NCBI GenBank assembly: GCA_035711465.1
Contig: DASTCC010000099.1
Coordinates: forward strand, 1 to 12,226
Length of the DNA stretch: 12,226 nt
Reading direction: 5' to 3'
From: DASTCC01 sp035711465
GTDB taxonomy: Bacteria > Acidobacteriota > Vicinamibacteria > Vicinamibacterales > SCN-69-37
Below are positions 1 to 5,821 of the stretch, one piece after another. The notes under the pieces were generated by a model. It was not told the origin of the DNA, did no database searches, and saw nothing but the letters and a program-made list of their open reading frames with translations. Both the position numbers and the translations under genes were made by a program. How positions within the stretch are numbered: the first letter of the stretch is position 1; every line of letters starts with the position of its first letter.

Positions 1-1514
1 TGCGCGACGGCGATATACCGCCGCTCGCCGGACCACTGGTCAAAGATGGGCTTGTCCCGGACGATGCCCACCTGAAAGAGCAGCACGGCACCGACGGCGC
101 TGACGACGACAAAGCGGACCGCCCCGCCGCCCTGACGCCACGCCGCCATCGCCACGGCGCCGACGCCCACCATCATGAACGGCCAGGCCGTCAGCACGAA
201 CCGGAGATACCACCAGGCGTCGAAAACGAGGTACGCGAGGTACTGCGCAAAGACGAAGACGACGAACAGCGCGGCGGCGACGACGCGTCGGCGTTCATCG
301 ACCCCCGGCCAGAGCCAGCGCGCGGGCAGCAGCAGCGCCAGCACGCCCAGCAGAGCGACTGGCGTCTGCGTCTCGAGCGTCCACGTCAAGTAGCGCCAGG
401 CATTCGGCGCGATGTGACTCCAGGAAAAGAGATCGCTCAGCCGGCCATAACCGGAGAGCAGCGGCGATCCGTACCAGATGTCGTTGAGGGCGGCGACGGC
501 GAGGACGCCGGGAAACAGGCCGAAGCCGAAAAGCAGCACGCGTCTGATACCCAGTCCGCGGGACTCGCGTCTCAGCAACTCCGGCAGATAGTACGCGCCG
601 GCGATGGCTGCCAGCGGCGCCAGGTTCGGCCGGATCAAGATCGCGATGGCGCTCGTGAGCCCCGCCGCGAACGCATGGCCTGAGCTGTGTCCCATCAGCA
701 GGCAGAACGACGCGGCCCACATCGCTGCCACCGGCACGTCGGTCATGGGCGGCATCAGCATGAAGAGCACTGCCGGGCTGGACGCCACCAGCAGGGCGCC
801 GATCAGACCCGCCCCGGGCGAGCAGAACCGTCGTCCGATGCTGTACGTCGAAAGGACGAGGACGCCGCCAAGGATCGGCCCGACGAAGTACATGGCATCC
901 CAGCCGGCGATGGCCTTGACCGCGGCGAACAGCAGGGGCAGGCCGGGCGAATACGTCGGGACGAGCGCCGGCACGCCGTCATGGAGCACGGCCTTGTAAC
1001 CGAGTGGCGCGAACGTCTCGTTGGCGTTCGGCCAGGGCACGTCCGTCACGAACGGCTGATCGATGAACAATCGGCCCGCGAGCCAGATCTCGGTCGCCTG
1101 GCTGACATACCCGTGCGAGTCGGCGCCGCCGGCGCTCTTCGTGCCGAACACCGCGCCGATGGCCACCACCGTCAGTGCAACCGCAATGGCGGTGCGCTGC
1201 GGGGATGGCAAGCGCGGTCGGACGTGACGCTCCCACGCGGCGAGCAGCTCGCGGAACGCGGCTGCCGGATTCGATCGTGCGTCCGAGAAGCGGCCGCCAA
1301 GCGCCACGAATGCAACGGCGCCCAGGGCGAACAACCACAAGGCGCGCAGCGGCCGGTGCGCCCTGATCTCGACGCCCAGTACGGAGACCACGAACCCGCC
1401 CGATGCGTACAGCGCCACGACTGCGACCAGCCCGGCGATCGCCACGGCGAACGATGCCTGCTGCAGTCGTCGACGCAGAGGCTCGCGCGGCGCGGATGGA
1501 TCAGGCGGCAGCAT
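1..1514 (-). CDS. GT-C type (family 39-like) membrane glycosyltransferase, C-terminus cut by window edge
   Basis: An uninterrupted frame of 504 codons runs from ATG at 1514 leftward off the window. An in-frame TAG lies nine codons upstream and no other start codon falls between, so the ATG is secure. The protein is strongly hydrophobic, with segments near residues 20-45, 57-73, 108-124, 205-225, 235-255, 283-310, 326-342, 386-400, 411-430, 438-458 and 467-485. After the third segment comes ADSHGYVSQATE (131-142), whose Asp132 sits where GT-C enzymes (PMT/ArnT type) carry their first-loop catalytic acid. MTDVP (257-261), RPN (295-297) and the loop NDIWYGSP...SGYG (344-357) also fit this superfamily. 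Such enzymes transfer a sugar from a polyprenyl-phosphate donor on the outer face of the inner membrane; the acceptor cannot be read here. It lies 50 bases after the Asp-box gene, probably the same transcript. No good Shine-Dalgarno is visible. The family call is fairly sure, the exact activity unknown. Confidence 0.75.
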   Translation of the reverse strand, partial: MLPPDPSAPREPLRRRLQQASFAVAIAGLVAVVALYASGGFVVSVLGVEIRAHRPLRALWLFALGAVAFVALGGRFSDARSNPAAAFRELLAAWERHVRPRLPSPQRTAIAVALTVVAIGAVFGTKSAGGADSHGYVSQATEIWLAGRLFIDQPFVTDVPWPNANETFAPLGYKAVLHDGVPALVPTYSPGLPLLFAAVKAIAGWDAMYFVGPILGGVLVLSTYSIGRRFCSPGAGLIGALLVASSPAVLFMLMPPMTDVPVAAMWAASFCLLMGHSSGHAFAAGLTSAIAILIRPNLAPLAAIAGAYYLPELLRRESRGLGIRRVLLFGFGLFPGVLAVAALNDIWYGSPLLSGYGRLSDLFSWSHIAPNAWRYLTWTLETQTPVALLGVLALLLPARWLWPGVDERRRVVAAALFVVFVFAQYLAYLVFDAWWYLRFVLTAWPFMMVGVGAVAMAAWRQGGGAVRFVVVSAVGAVLLFQVGIVRDKPIFDQWSGERRYIAVA

Positions 1515-1564
1515 GGCGCAAGCGGTGAGCCGCCGCCGCTAGATCACGCGACACGCCGTTGGTC

Positions 1565-2818
1565 CTATTTGGCTGGCGGCACCGTCGCGACCGCCGTCCT
1601 CAACAGGAGCTGCCGCGCGGTGGGCGGCTGACTGGGATCCGCTTCGAGCCAGGCGAAGACCAGTTCCTTGCCGTGCCGGGCCATGCGCGGATAGCCGCTG
1701 GTGCGGTCGCTCGTGATCGTCGCGATGGTCACGGCCGGCGAACGCGCACCCGACGGCTCGATGCGGCGGACGCGGAATTCGGCGACGCCGTTGGCGTGCT
1801 CGATCCACGACGCGACCGCGCTGCCGTCGTCGAGGAGATCGACGTCGACGCGGCCAAGCGTGCCGTTGTCGTCGATCCGCACCGGCGCGCCGAAGGTACG
1901 GCCGGCGTCGCGTGAGAACGCGACGAACGATCGCGGCTGCTTGTCGGCGGCCGTGAACCACGAGATGGCGACGTCGCGGCCGCGCGCCGAGAGCATCGGT
2001 CCGTTGACCGGGCACGCATTGATGTTCCAGTTGTCCGTGCCGACCGCCTTCGACGTCGTCCACGATCCGTTCTCGAGCCGTGCGACGTGGATGTCGCGAA
2101 TCTCCTGATTGGTGCGATCGCGGAACGCGACCAGCGGTCCGTCCGCGGTCATCACCGCGGTGGTGGGGCAGCAGTCGCACACCTTGGCGTCGACCAGCAG
2201 GTCCGCCGTCTGCTTCCAGGCGCTGTCGAAGGTGGCGTAGCGGAGCGTCATGGCGCCGCCGCCGTCATGCGAGGCGTCGTGCGCGGCGTTCTGCGTCGCC
2301 CGGCCGTCGAGCCAGACGAGTCCAAGTCCGTCGTTCACCGGCATCAATGACGCGAATCCGTGTTCGGTCTTCGTGCCGTCGTGATGGGGAAGGAACGATG
2401 GCGAGAAGGTGCGGCCGTCGTCAGTCGAATAGGCGAGGCGGACGTCGTACGCGTACGTGCCCGGCCCGCTCTTCTGCAGCCAGTGCCCGACCAGCGTGCC
2501 GTTGGGAAGGCGGATCACGGAGGGCACATCCGCCCAGTTGACGAACCAGTTGTCGCCGGAGGCGACGACCTTCGGCGATGTCCAGCCCGTCGGCGTGCGT
2601 TCGGCGAACTTCAAGGTCGCGGCGGCGCTCGAACGCTCGACCCAGCTGAGCAGGACACCCTTCGCCGACGTCGAGAGCTGCGGCTGGCCGCTCGCCGCGC
2701 TCGTCGGCGCGGGAATCGAGACGACCTTCAGCGCCCAGGGCGGAGTGGCGCTCGACTGCGCGGCAATCGCGGCGACCGACGTGGCGACGAGGACGACTCC
2801 GATGAGACGCGTGTACAT
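1565..2818 (-). CDS. Secreted Asp-box/BNR repeat (sialidase-like beta-propeller) protein
   Basis: This 417-residue protein starts with a signal peptide (about 1-20, cleavage near AIAA-Q). It then shows sialidase-fold features: an IRLPNGTL segment (102-109) resembling the R-I-P arginine motif, and two Asp boxes of the form S-x-D-x-G-x-T-F at 131-138 and 302-309. In the middle are VCDCCPTT (213-220), RDRTNQEIRDI (233-243) and ACPVNGP (268-274), giving four cysteines (214, 216, 217, 269) in a spacing I have seen in exo-alpha-sialidase-annotated proteins of soil bacteria. A full sialidase active site (arginine triad, Tyr/Glu pair) cannot be assigned, so sialic acid cleavage should not be assumed; a glycan-binding or metal-dependent propeller is equally possible. 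The likely location is periplasmic or extracellular. It is the first gene of a pair with the downstream glycosyltransferase. The ATG is preceded by a -10-like box and no useful Shine-Dalgarno. Confidence 0.8.
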   Translation of the reverse strand: MYTRLIGVVLVATSVAAIAAQSSATPPWALKVVSIPAPTSAASGQPQLSTSAKGVLLSWVERSSAAATLKFAERTPTGWTSPKVVASGDNWFVNWADVPSVIRLPNGTLVGHWLQKSGPGTYAYDVRLAYSTDDGRTFSPSFLPHHDGTKTEHGFASLMPVNDGLGLVWLDGRATQNAAHDASHDGGGAMTLRYATFDSAWKQTADLLVDAKVCDCCPTTAVMTADGPLVAFRDRTNQEIRDIHVARLENGSWTTSKAVGTDNWNINACPVNGPMLSARGRDVAISWFTAADKQPRSFVAFSRDAGRTFGAPVRIDDNGTLGRVDVDLLDDGSAVASWIEHANGVAEFRVRRIEPSGARSPAVTIATITSDRTSGYPRMARHGKELVFAWLEADPSQPPTARQLLLRTAVATVPPAK

Positions 2819-2824
2819 GGCGAT

Positions 2825-2830
2825 AGATTA
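2825..2830 (-). promoter_or_regulatory. -10 box of a probably leaderless promoter for the Asp-box gene
   Basis: Read on the minus strand, TAATCT ends six bases before the ATG at 2818, so transcription would begin at or next to the A of the start codon. No convincing -35 box lies 16-18 bases upstream. A GGAGG stretch exists at about 2842-2847, but it is more than 20 bases from the ATG and too far to act as a Shine-Dalgarno. The same arrangement occurs at 3802-3814. Confidence 0.5.
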
Positions 2831-2873
2831 TCGTCGGATTCCCCTCCTTCACGCATCAGGCCGACGGCGGCGT

Positions 2874-2893
2874 TGAATCGGCGAGCTGATTCA
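2874..2893. promoter_or_regulatory. 20-base dyad TGAATC-N8-GATTCA, candidate operator or enhancer
   Basis: Two perfect six-base arms (2874-2879 and 2888-2893) are separated by eight bases. Further GATTC copies lie at 2837-2841 and 2907-2911, which is dense for such GC-rich DNA. The dyad centre is about 120 bases upstream of the -24 element of the sigma-54 promoter at 3005-3020, the usual range for a bacterial enhancer-binding protein. It is also about 65 bases upstream of the Asp-box start, so it could serve either side. Function is inferred from position only. Confidence 0.35.
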
Positions 2894-3004
2894 GGGCCGG
2901 CCGAACGATTCTGTCGTGTGAAATGTGCTTCCCAACCATGCCCGATCGACGGGGGTGGCGTCGGCGCGGCCGCGAGCCAGCGAAAGGGAGCCGGAGGACG
3001 CACG

Positions 3005-3020
3005 TGGCCTGATCCTTGCG
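3005..3020 (+). promoter_or_regulatory. Sigma-54 (-24/-12) promoter of the PEP-CTERM gene
   Basis: TGGCCTGATCCTTGCG has the invariant GG and GC separated by exactly ten bases, plus complete TGGC and TTGC blocks. Against the consensus TGGCACGRNNNTTGCW it differs at three positions only. Transcription would start about 12 bases past the GC, near 3031, leaving a leader of about 70 bases before the GTG at 3101. PEP-CTERM genes in other bacteria are known to be controlled by RpoN together with the PrsK/PrsR two-component system, which supports the call. Neither RpoN nor PrsK/PrsR is encoded in the window. Confidence 0.6.
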
Positions 3021-3088
3021 TCTACTCGGCCCTGACGTCGCTACATCAAACCTGCCACGGCGGGCGCGCGGAGCAAGCGGCGGCGATC

Positions 3089-3095
3089 GAAAGGA
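3089..3095 (+). promoter_or_regulatory. Ribosome binding site GAAAGGA setting a GTG start
   Basis: GAAAGGA ends five bases before GTG at 3101. The frame is open far upstream (to 2360), but only this GTG is directly followed by a signal peptide and preceded by a Shine-Dalgarno, so it decides the start. Confidence 0.75.
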
Positions 3096-3100
3096 TTTGC

Positions 3101-3793
3101 GTGAAAACTGCTTCGATCTTTGTTGCCCTGGTGTCACTCGCATTTGGTTTGACCACACCCGCGCATGCCTCCCCCGTGCTGACGCTGACCGCCGCCGACG
3201 GGGCGACGTTCAGCCTCGACGCTACTCACATTGACGACTTGTATACCTTCACGCTGACCGCCGATTTCACGAACGTCATCAGTTCGGACGCGCTGGGCGA
3301 TTACGCGATGGCCATCTCGCTGAAGTCGTCGGGCGCGACGTGGAGTCCGGGAACGGTCATCGCCGCTCCCGGCAGCGAGTCGAACTGGGCGATCGTCCTC
3401 GACGACTCCGCTTCGAACGGCTGCAAGACGGGCGTCGACGATCGCCAGTGGTGCCTGGGGCTGATCCCCGATGGGTCGCAGGACGCGTCGCTGATTGGCA
3501 CGGGCACGGTGCTCACCTGGATCTACACGATGCAGGCGACCGGCGGCGTCCCGGACTTCACGGAAGCCTGGCCGTTCAAGTTCACGACGACGACCGGCGC
3601 CTTCAGCGTCAAGCCGAACGGCGACGTCGAATGGGTGTTCGGCGGCTATCAGGTCTCGTCGCTCCTGACGTCGCCGGCCGGCGGACTTCCGGACAACCTG
3701 ACGTCGGCGCCGGAGCCCGGGGCGCTGGTGCTCTTCGGCACGGGACTGGCCGCTCTTGCGGTCGGCCTTCGTTGGAAGCAGCGGCGGGCGTGA
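3101..3793 (+). CDS. PEP-CTERM sorting-domain exported protein
   Basis: This 230-residue protein starts at GTG 3101. Residues 1-23 form a signal peptide with cleavage likely after AHA. The body is rich in Thr, Ser, Asp and Gly and looks all-beta; two cysteines (108 and 118) could form a disulfide. The C-terminus is a textbook PEP-CTERM tripartite signal: SAPEPGA (202-208), a hydrophobic helix LVLFGTGLAALAVGL (209-223), then the basic tail RWKQRRA. Family knowledge says exosortase recognises this tail, cleaves it and transfers the protein to the cell surface or an exopolysaccharide matrix. No exosortase or polysaccharide cluster is in the window, so the enzyme must be encoded elsewhere. The body shows no recognised enzymatic domain, so its function is unknown; a role in matrix or biofilm is inferred from the tail. 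Expression is probably sigma-54 dependent. The frame upstream of the GTG crosses the intergenic region and runs antisense to the Asp-box gene, so it is not coding. Confidence 0.88.
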   Translation: MKTASIFVALVSLAFGLTTPAHASPVLTLTAADGATFSLDATHIDDLYTFTLTADFTNVISSDALGDYAMAISLKSSGATWSPGTVIAAPGSESNWAIVLDDSASNGCKTGVDDRQWCLGLIPDGSQDASLIGTGTVLTWIYTMQATGGVPDFTEAWPFKFTTTTGAFSVKPNGDVEWVFGGYQVSSLLTSPAGGLPDNLTSAPEPGALVLFGTGLAALAVGLRWKQRRA

Positions 3794-3801
3794 ATCGACT
3801 C

Positions 3802-3807
3802 TATACT
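3802..3807 (+). promoter_or_regulatory. -10 box of a probably leaderless promoter for the Cys/His-rich gene
   Basis: TATACT ends six bases before the GTG at 3814, so the predicted transcript begins at or beside the start codon. No -35 box at 16-18 bases and no Shine-Dalgarno are visible in the 20-base gap after the PEP-CTERM stop. This suggests the gene is transcribed independently of the PEP-CTERM gene. Confidence 0.5.
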
Positions 3808-3813
3808 GAATAG

Positions 3814-4170
3814 GTGACTCGCCTCGTTCGACACTCGGCCGCCGCCATGATCGTGGTCATGGCGGCGATGGCCGGCACGAACCTGCTGTGTGCGCTCGAC
3901 TGCTATCAGCCGGCGGTCGCCGAGGCTGACCACTGCCACGGAGCCGCACCGGGCACCGGTCCAGTATTCGCCGCCGGTCACGACTGCGCGAGTCACCAGC
4001 TCCAGGTCGCCGCCGCGCCTGCGCGCGTCGAAGTCTCGATCGTTCTCGCCCCCGATCTCGCCTGCTCGGTGGCGATCGAGTCTCCGGTCGCTCGTGCGGT
4101 CTTCGCGGAGCTTCCGATTCGAACCGCCGCAAGTCCTCCCGGTCCAACGGTCGTCCCACTCCGGATCTGA
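3814..4170 (+). CDS. Small exported Cys/His-rich protein, possible metal binding
   Basis: The 118-residue product starts at GTG 3814, 20 bases after the PEP-CTERM stop. Residues 9-27 form a hydrophobic signal or anchor segment. Around and after it come C26-x3-C30, H40-C41-H42, H57-D-C58 and H61, then C84, a concentration of soft-metal ligands in a short exported chain. The end, PPGPTVVPLRI, is a tail I have seen on small unnamed proteins beside heavy-metal efflux genes. C26 follows LL and could also be a lipoprotein-like cysteine, but LLCA is not a clean lipobox fit. The downstream gene belongs to a family I associate with metal resistance, so a periplasmic role in copper or other heavy-metal binding or sensing is a reasonable inference, not shown. 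No enzymatic motif is visible. That the gene is real is fairly sure: signal peptide, own -10 box and conserved-looking tail. Confidence 0.7.
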   Translation: MTRLVRHSAAAMIVVMAAMAGTNLLCALDCYQPAVAEADHCHGAAPGTGPVFAAGHDCASHQLQVAAAPARVEVSIVLAPDLACSVAIESPVARAVFAELPIRTAASPPGPTVVPLRI

Positions 4171-4176
4171 TCCGCT

Positions 4177-4232
4177 CTTTCTCGGTGCCGTGCCGACTTC
4201 GAAGTCGGTGTGTCCTTTTTTGTCCGAGAAAG
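4177..4232 (+). repeat. Nested inverted repeats in the metal-gene intergenic region
   Basis: The outer arms CTTTCTCGG (4177-4185) and CCGAGAAAG (4224-4232) are a perfect nine-base inverted repeat. Enclosed is a perfect 16-base palindrome, CCGACTTCGAAGTCGG (4193-4208), followed by six T. The right outer arm ends three bases before the Shine-Dalgarno of the next gene. The palindrome might also be an operator for a dimeric regulator. Confidence 0.7.
4189..4221 (+). terminator. Terminator-like hairpin, possible attenuator before the barrel gene
   Basis: The core stem CCGACT/AGTCGG closes on a TCGA loop. It can extend downward through three G-U pairs to C4189-G4212. A run of six T (4216-4221) starts three bases beyond. 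This resembles an intrinsic terminator after the Cys/His-rich gene. Because the next gene starts only 25 bases later with no obvious promoter of its own, it could act as an attenuator between the two genes. Confidence 0.5.
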
Positions 4233-4235
4233 TGT

Positions 4236-4239
4236 GGAG
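4236..4239 (+). promoter_or_regulatory. Ribosome binding site GGAG setting the ATG at 4246
   Basis: GGAG lies six bases before ATG 4246. An in-frame GTG at 4210 would add twelve residues but lies inside the hairpin, lacks a Shine-Dalgarno and would bury the signal peptide. The ATG is therefore preferred. Confidence 0.75.
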
Positions 4240-4245
4240 TTTCAA

Positions 4246-5799
4246 ATGAAAACGTTCGGTGTCGGCCTGCTCGGCGTCGCGCTCATGGTGTGCGCGCCGG
4301 GTACGGCCTTCGCTCAGGAGACCACGTACCTGGGCACGGTGATGTTGGTGCAGGGCGATCGGGTTCAGGTCATGACGACCGAGCCGGCCGCCGACCACCT
4401 CTGGTTCGTGATCGACAAGAACACGACGATCCGTCGCGGCGACGCGGTCGTCGCCAGCGCCAGCGCGAAGATCGCCGCCGGCGAACGCATCGCCGTGGTC
4501 TCCGCGGCGCCGGCGAAAGGCGACACGCGCGCGAAGGAGGTCCGGCTGCAGCCTGCCGCATCGGGAACGCCGGCGACGCCCGCCGCGCACGCCGAGCATC
4601 AGACCGCGCCAGCAGCGCCGGCGCAGATGGCGATGACGTCGATGGGCTGGCACGTCATGCAGGACGGCGTCGTCTACGGCCTGTTCAACCATCAGGGCGG
4701 CCCGCGCGGCGGTACCGAGTTCGTCGTGCCGAACTGGTGGATGGGCATGGCGATGCGGGAGCGCGGGCGGCACCAGTTGAGCTTGAACGCCATGTTCAGC
4801 CTGGATCCGGCGACGGTCGGCGCGGATGGCTACCGCGAGATCTTCCAGGTCGGCGAATCGCTCGACGACAAGCCGCTGATCGATCGACAGCACCCGCACG
4901 ATTTGTTCATGCAGCTCGCTGCGGCGTGGCGCATCGCGCTGCCGGACGCGTTCGCGCTCACCGTGTCGGGCGGCCCCGTGGGCGAGCCGACGCTCGGGCC
5001 GATCGCGTTCATGCACCGGCCGTCCGCGTCGGGTTTGATCCTCGCGCCGCTCGGTCATCACACGTTCGACTCGACGCACATCAGCTTCGGTGTCGTGGCG
5101 GTGGCGGTCGAGCGCGGACGCTGGACGGTCGAGGGGTCGGTGTTCAACGGCCGCGAGCCTGACGAGCACCGGTGGGATTTCGATTTCGGCCGCCTCGACT
5201 CGTACGCCGGCCGCGTCTGGTTCCGCCCCACCGACTCGCTCGAGCTCCAGGTCTCGAGCGGCAAGCTGATCGAGCCGGAGGCGCTGGAGGAAGGCGACGT
5301 CACGCGCACGACGACGTCGATGGGCTGGTTCAAGCCGGGCGCCAACGGGCTGCGCGCGGTGACGGTCGGTTACGGCGTCAACGCCGCGCACGGCGAGTAT
5401 CGCCACGGCGTCTTCGGCGAGGCCACGATCGAGCGTCTGCCGTACTCGTTTGCCGCGCGCCTCGACGTGCAACAGGTCGAAACCAACGTGCTGATCACGG
5501 GCGAAGTGCCTCACGACGACGGCCACGAGCTCGAGCCGCCGGCCACGGTCGTCGCGTTCACCATCGGCGGCACGCGCCGGCTGCTCGAGTGGAAAGGCTT
5601 CGAGGGCGATGCTGGCGCCCACCTCACGTTCTACGGCGTGCCGGACGTGCTGAAGCCCACCCATGGCTCGCACCCGGTGTCGTTTCAGGCGTTCTTCCGG
5701 CTGCGCTTGCCTACGGGCGGCTCCGACCGCATGTGGAACATGCGGATGTCACGCGTCCACTTGATGCCCGTCGATCATTCGTCGCACGTGGGGCGCTAG
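4246..5799 (+). CDS. Exported DUF5666-like/barrel fusion protein, heavy-metal-resistance-associated family
   Basis: The 517-residue product starts at ATG 4246 with a signal peptide (1-23, cleavage after AFA). Residues 26-103 form a small beta domain similar to DUF5666 (a run like YLGTVMLVQGDRVQV with later charged strands). Residues 104-128 are an Ala/Pro/His linker. Residues 129-517 have alternating beta strands like an outer-membrane or porin-like barrel, with DRQHPHDLFMQL (213-224), GPIAFMHRPSA (251-261), HHTFDSTHISFGV (271-283) and FNGREPDEHRWDFD (300-313). I recognise these motifs from an unnamed family commonly found with copper and other cation-efflux genes. The clustered His residues (216, 218, 257, 271, 272, 278, 308) could bind metal or sit in the barrel lumen. 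The N-terminal domain is not usual for that family as I know it, so this is a fusion. It probably acts in the outer membrane with the Cys/His-rich protein encoded before it; the substrate is not known. Confidence 0.7.
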   Translation: MKTFGVGLLGVALMVCAPGTAFAQETTYLGTVMLVQGDRVQVMTTEPAADHLWFVIDKNTTIRRGDAVVASASAKIAAGERIAVVSAAPAKGDTRAKEVRLQPAASGTPATPAAHAEHQTAPAAPAQMAMTSMGWHVMQDGVVYGLFNHQGGPRGGTEFVVPNWWMGMAMRERGRHQLSLNAMFSLDPATVGADGYREIFQVGESLDDKPLIDRQHPHDLFMQLAAAWRIALPDAFALTVSGGPVGEPTLGPIAFMHRPSASGLILAPLGHHTFDSTHISFGVVAVAVERGRWTVEGSVFNGREPDEHRWDFDFGRLDSYAGRVWFRPTDSLELQVSSGKLIEPEALEEGDVTRTTTSMGWFKPGANGLRAVTVGYGVNAAHGEYRHGVFGEATIERLPYSFAARLDVQQVETNVLITGEVPHDDGHELEPPATVVAFTIGGTRRLLEWKGFEGDAGAHLTFYGVPDVLKPTHGSHPVSFQAFFRLRLPTGGSDRMWNMRMSRVHLMPVDHSSHVGR

Positions 5800-5805
5800 G
5801 ACGGA

Positions 5806-5821
5806 GGGCCGCGAACGGCCT
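5806..5821. terminator. Short GC-rich hairpin between convergent genes
   Basis: GGCCG-CGAA-CGGCC (5807-5820) forms a five-pair stem, with a possible sixth G-U pair at 5806-5821. It fills the 20-base gap between convergent operons and overlaps the last base of the minus-strand stop codon. There is no T tract on either side, so intrinsic termination is doubtful; it may only mark the transcript ends. Confidence 0.25.

Noticed and set aside
2360..3100. Extended N-terminus for the PEP-CTERM protein
   Set aside because: The extra 247 codons lie antisense to the Asp-box gene and across the promoter; the signal peptide begins at GTG 3101 with a good ribosome site.
3044..3100. Possible cyclic-di-GMP (GEMM) riboswitch in the PEP-CTERM leader
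   Set aside because: A CAAACC followed by a small hairpin and a GCAAGC stretch recalls fragments of the motif, but the GNRA loop, its receptor and the closing stem are not there. A covariance-model search would settle it.
4210..4245. GTG start twelve codons upstream of the barrel-fusion ATG
   Set aside because: It lies in the hairpin region, has no Shine-Dalgarno, and would put charged residues ahead of a normal signal peptide.
3649..5673. A 674-codon open frame antisense to the barrel-fusion gene
   Set aside because: Arg/His/Asp-rich composition without domains, no plausible start context, and it overlaps two genes with signal peptides and recognisable motifs. It is a GC-bias shadow.
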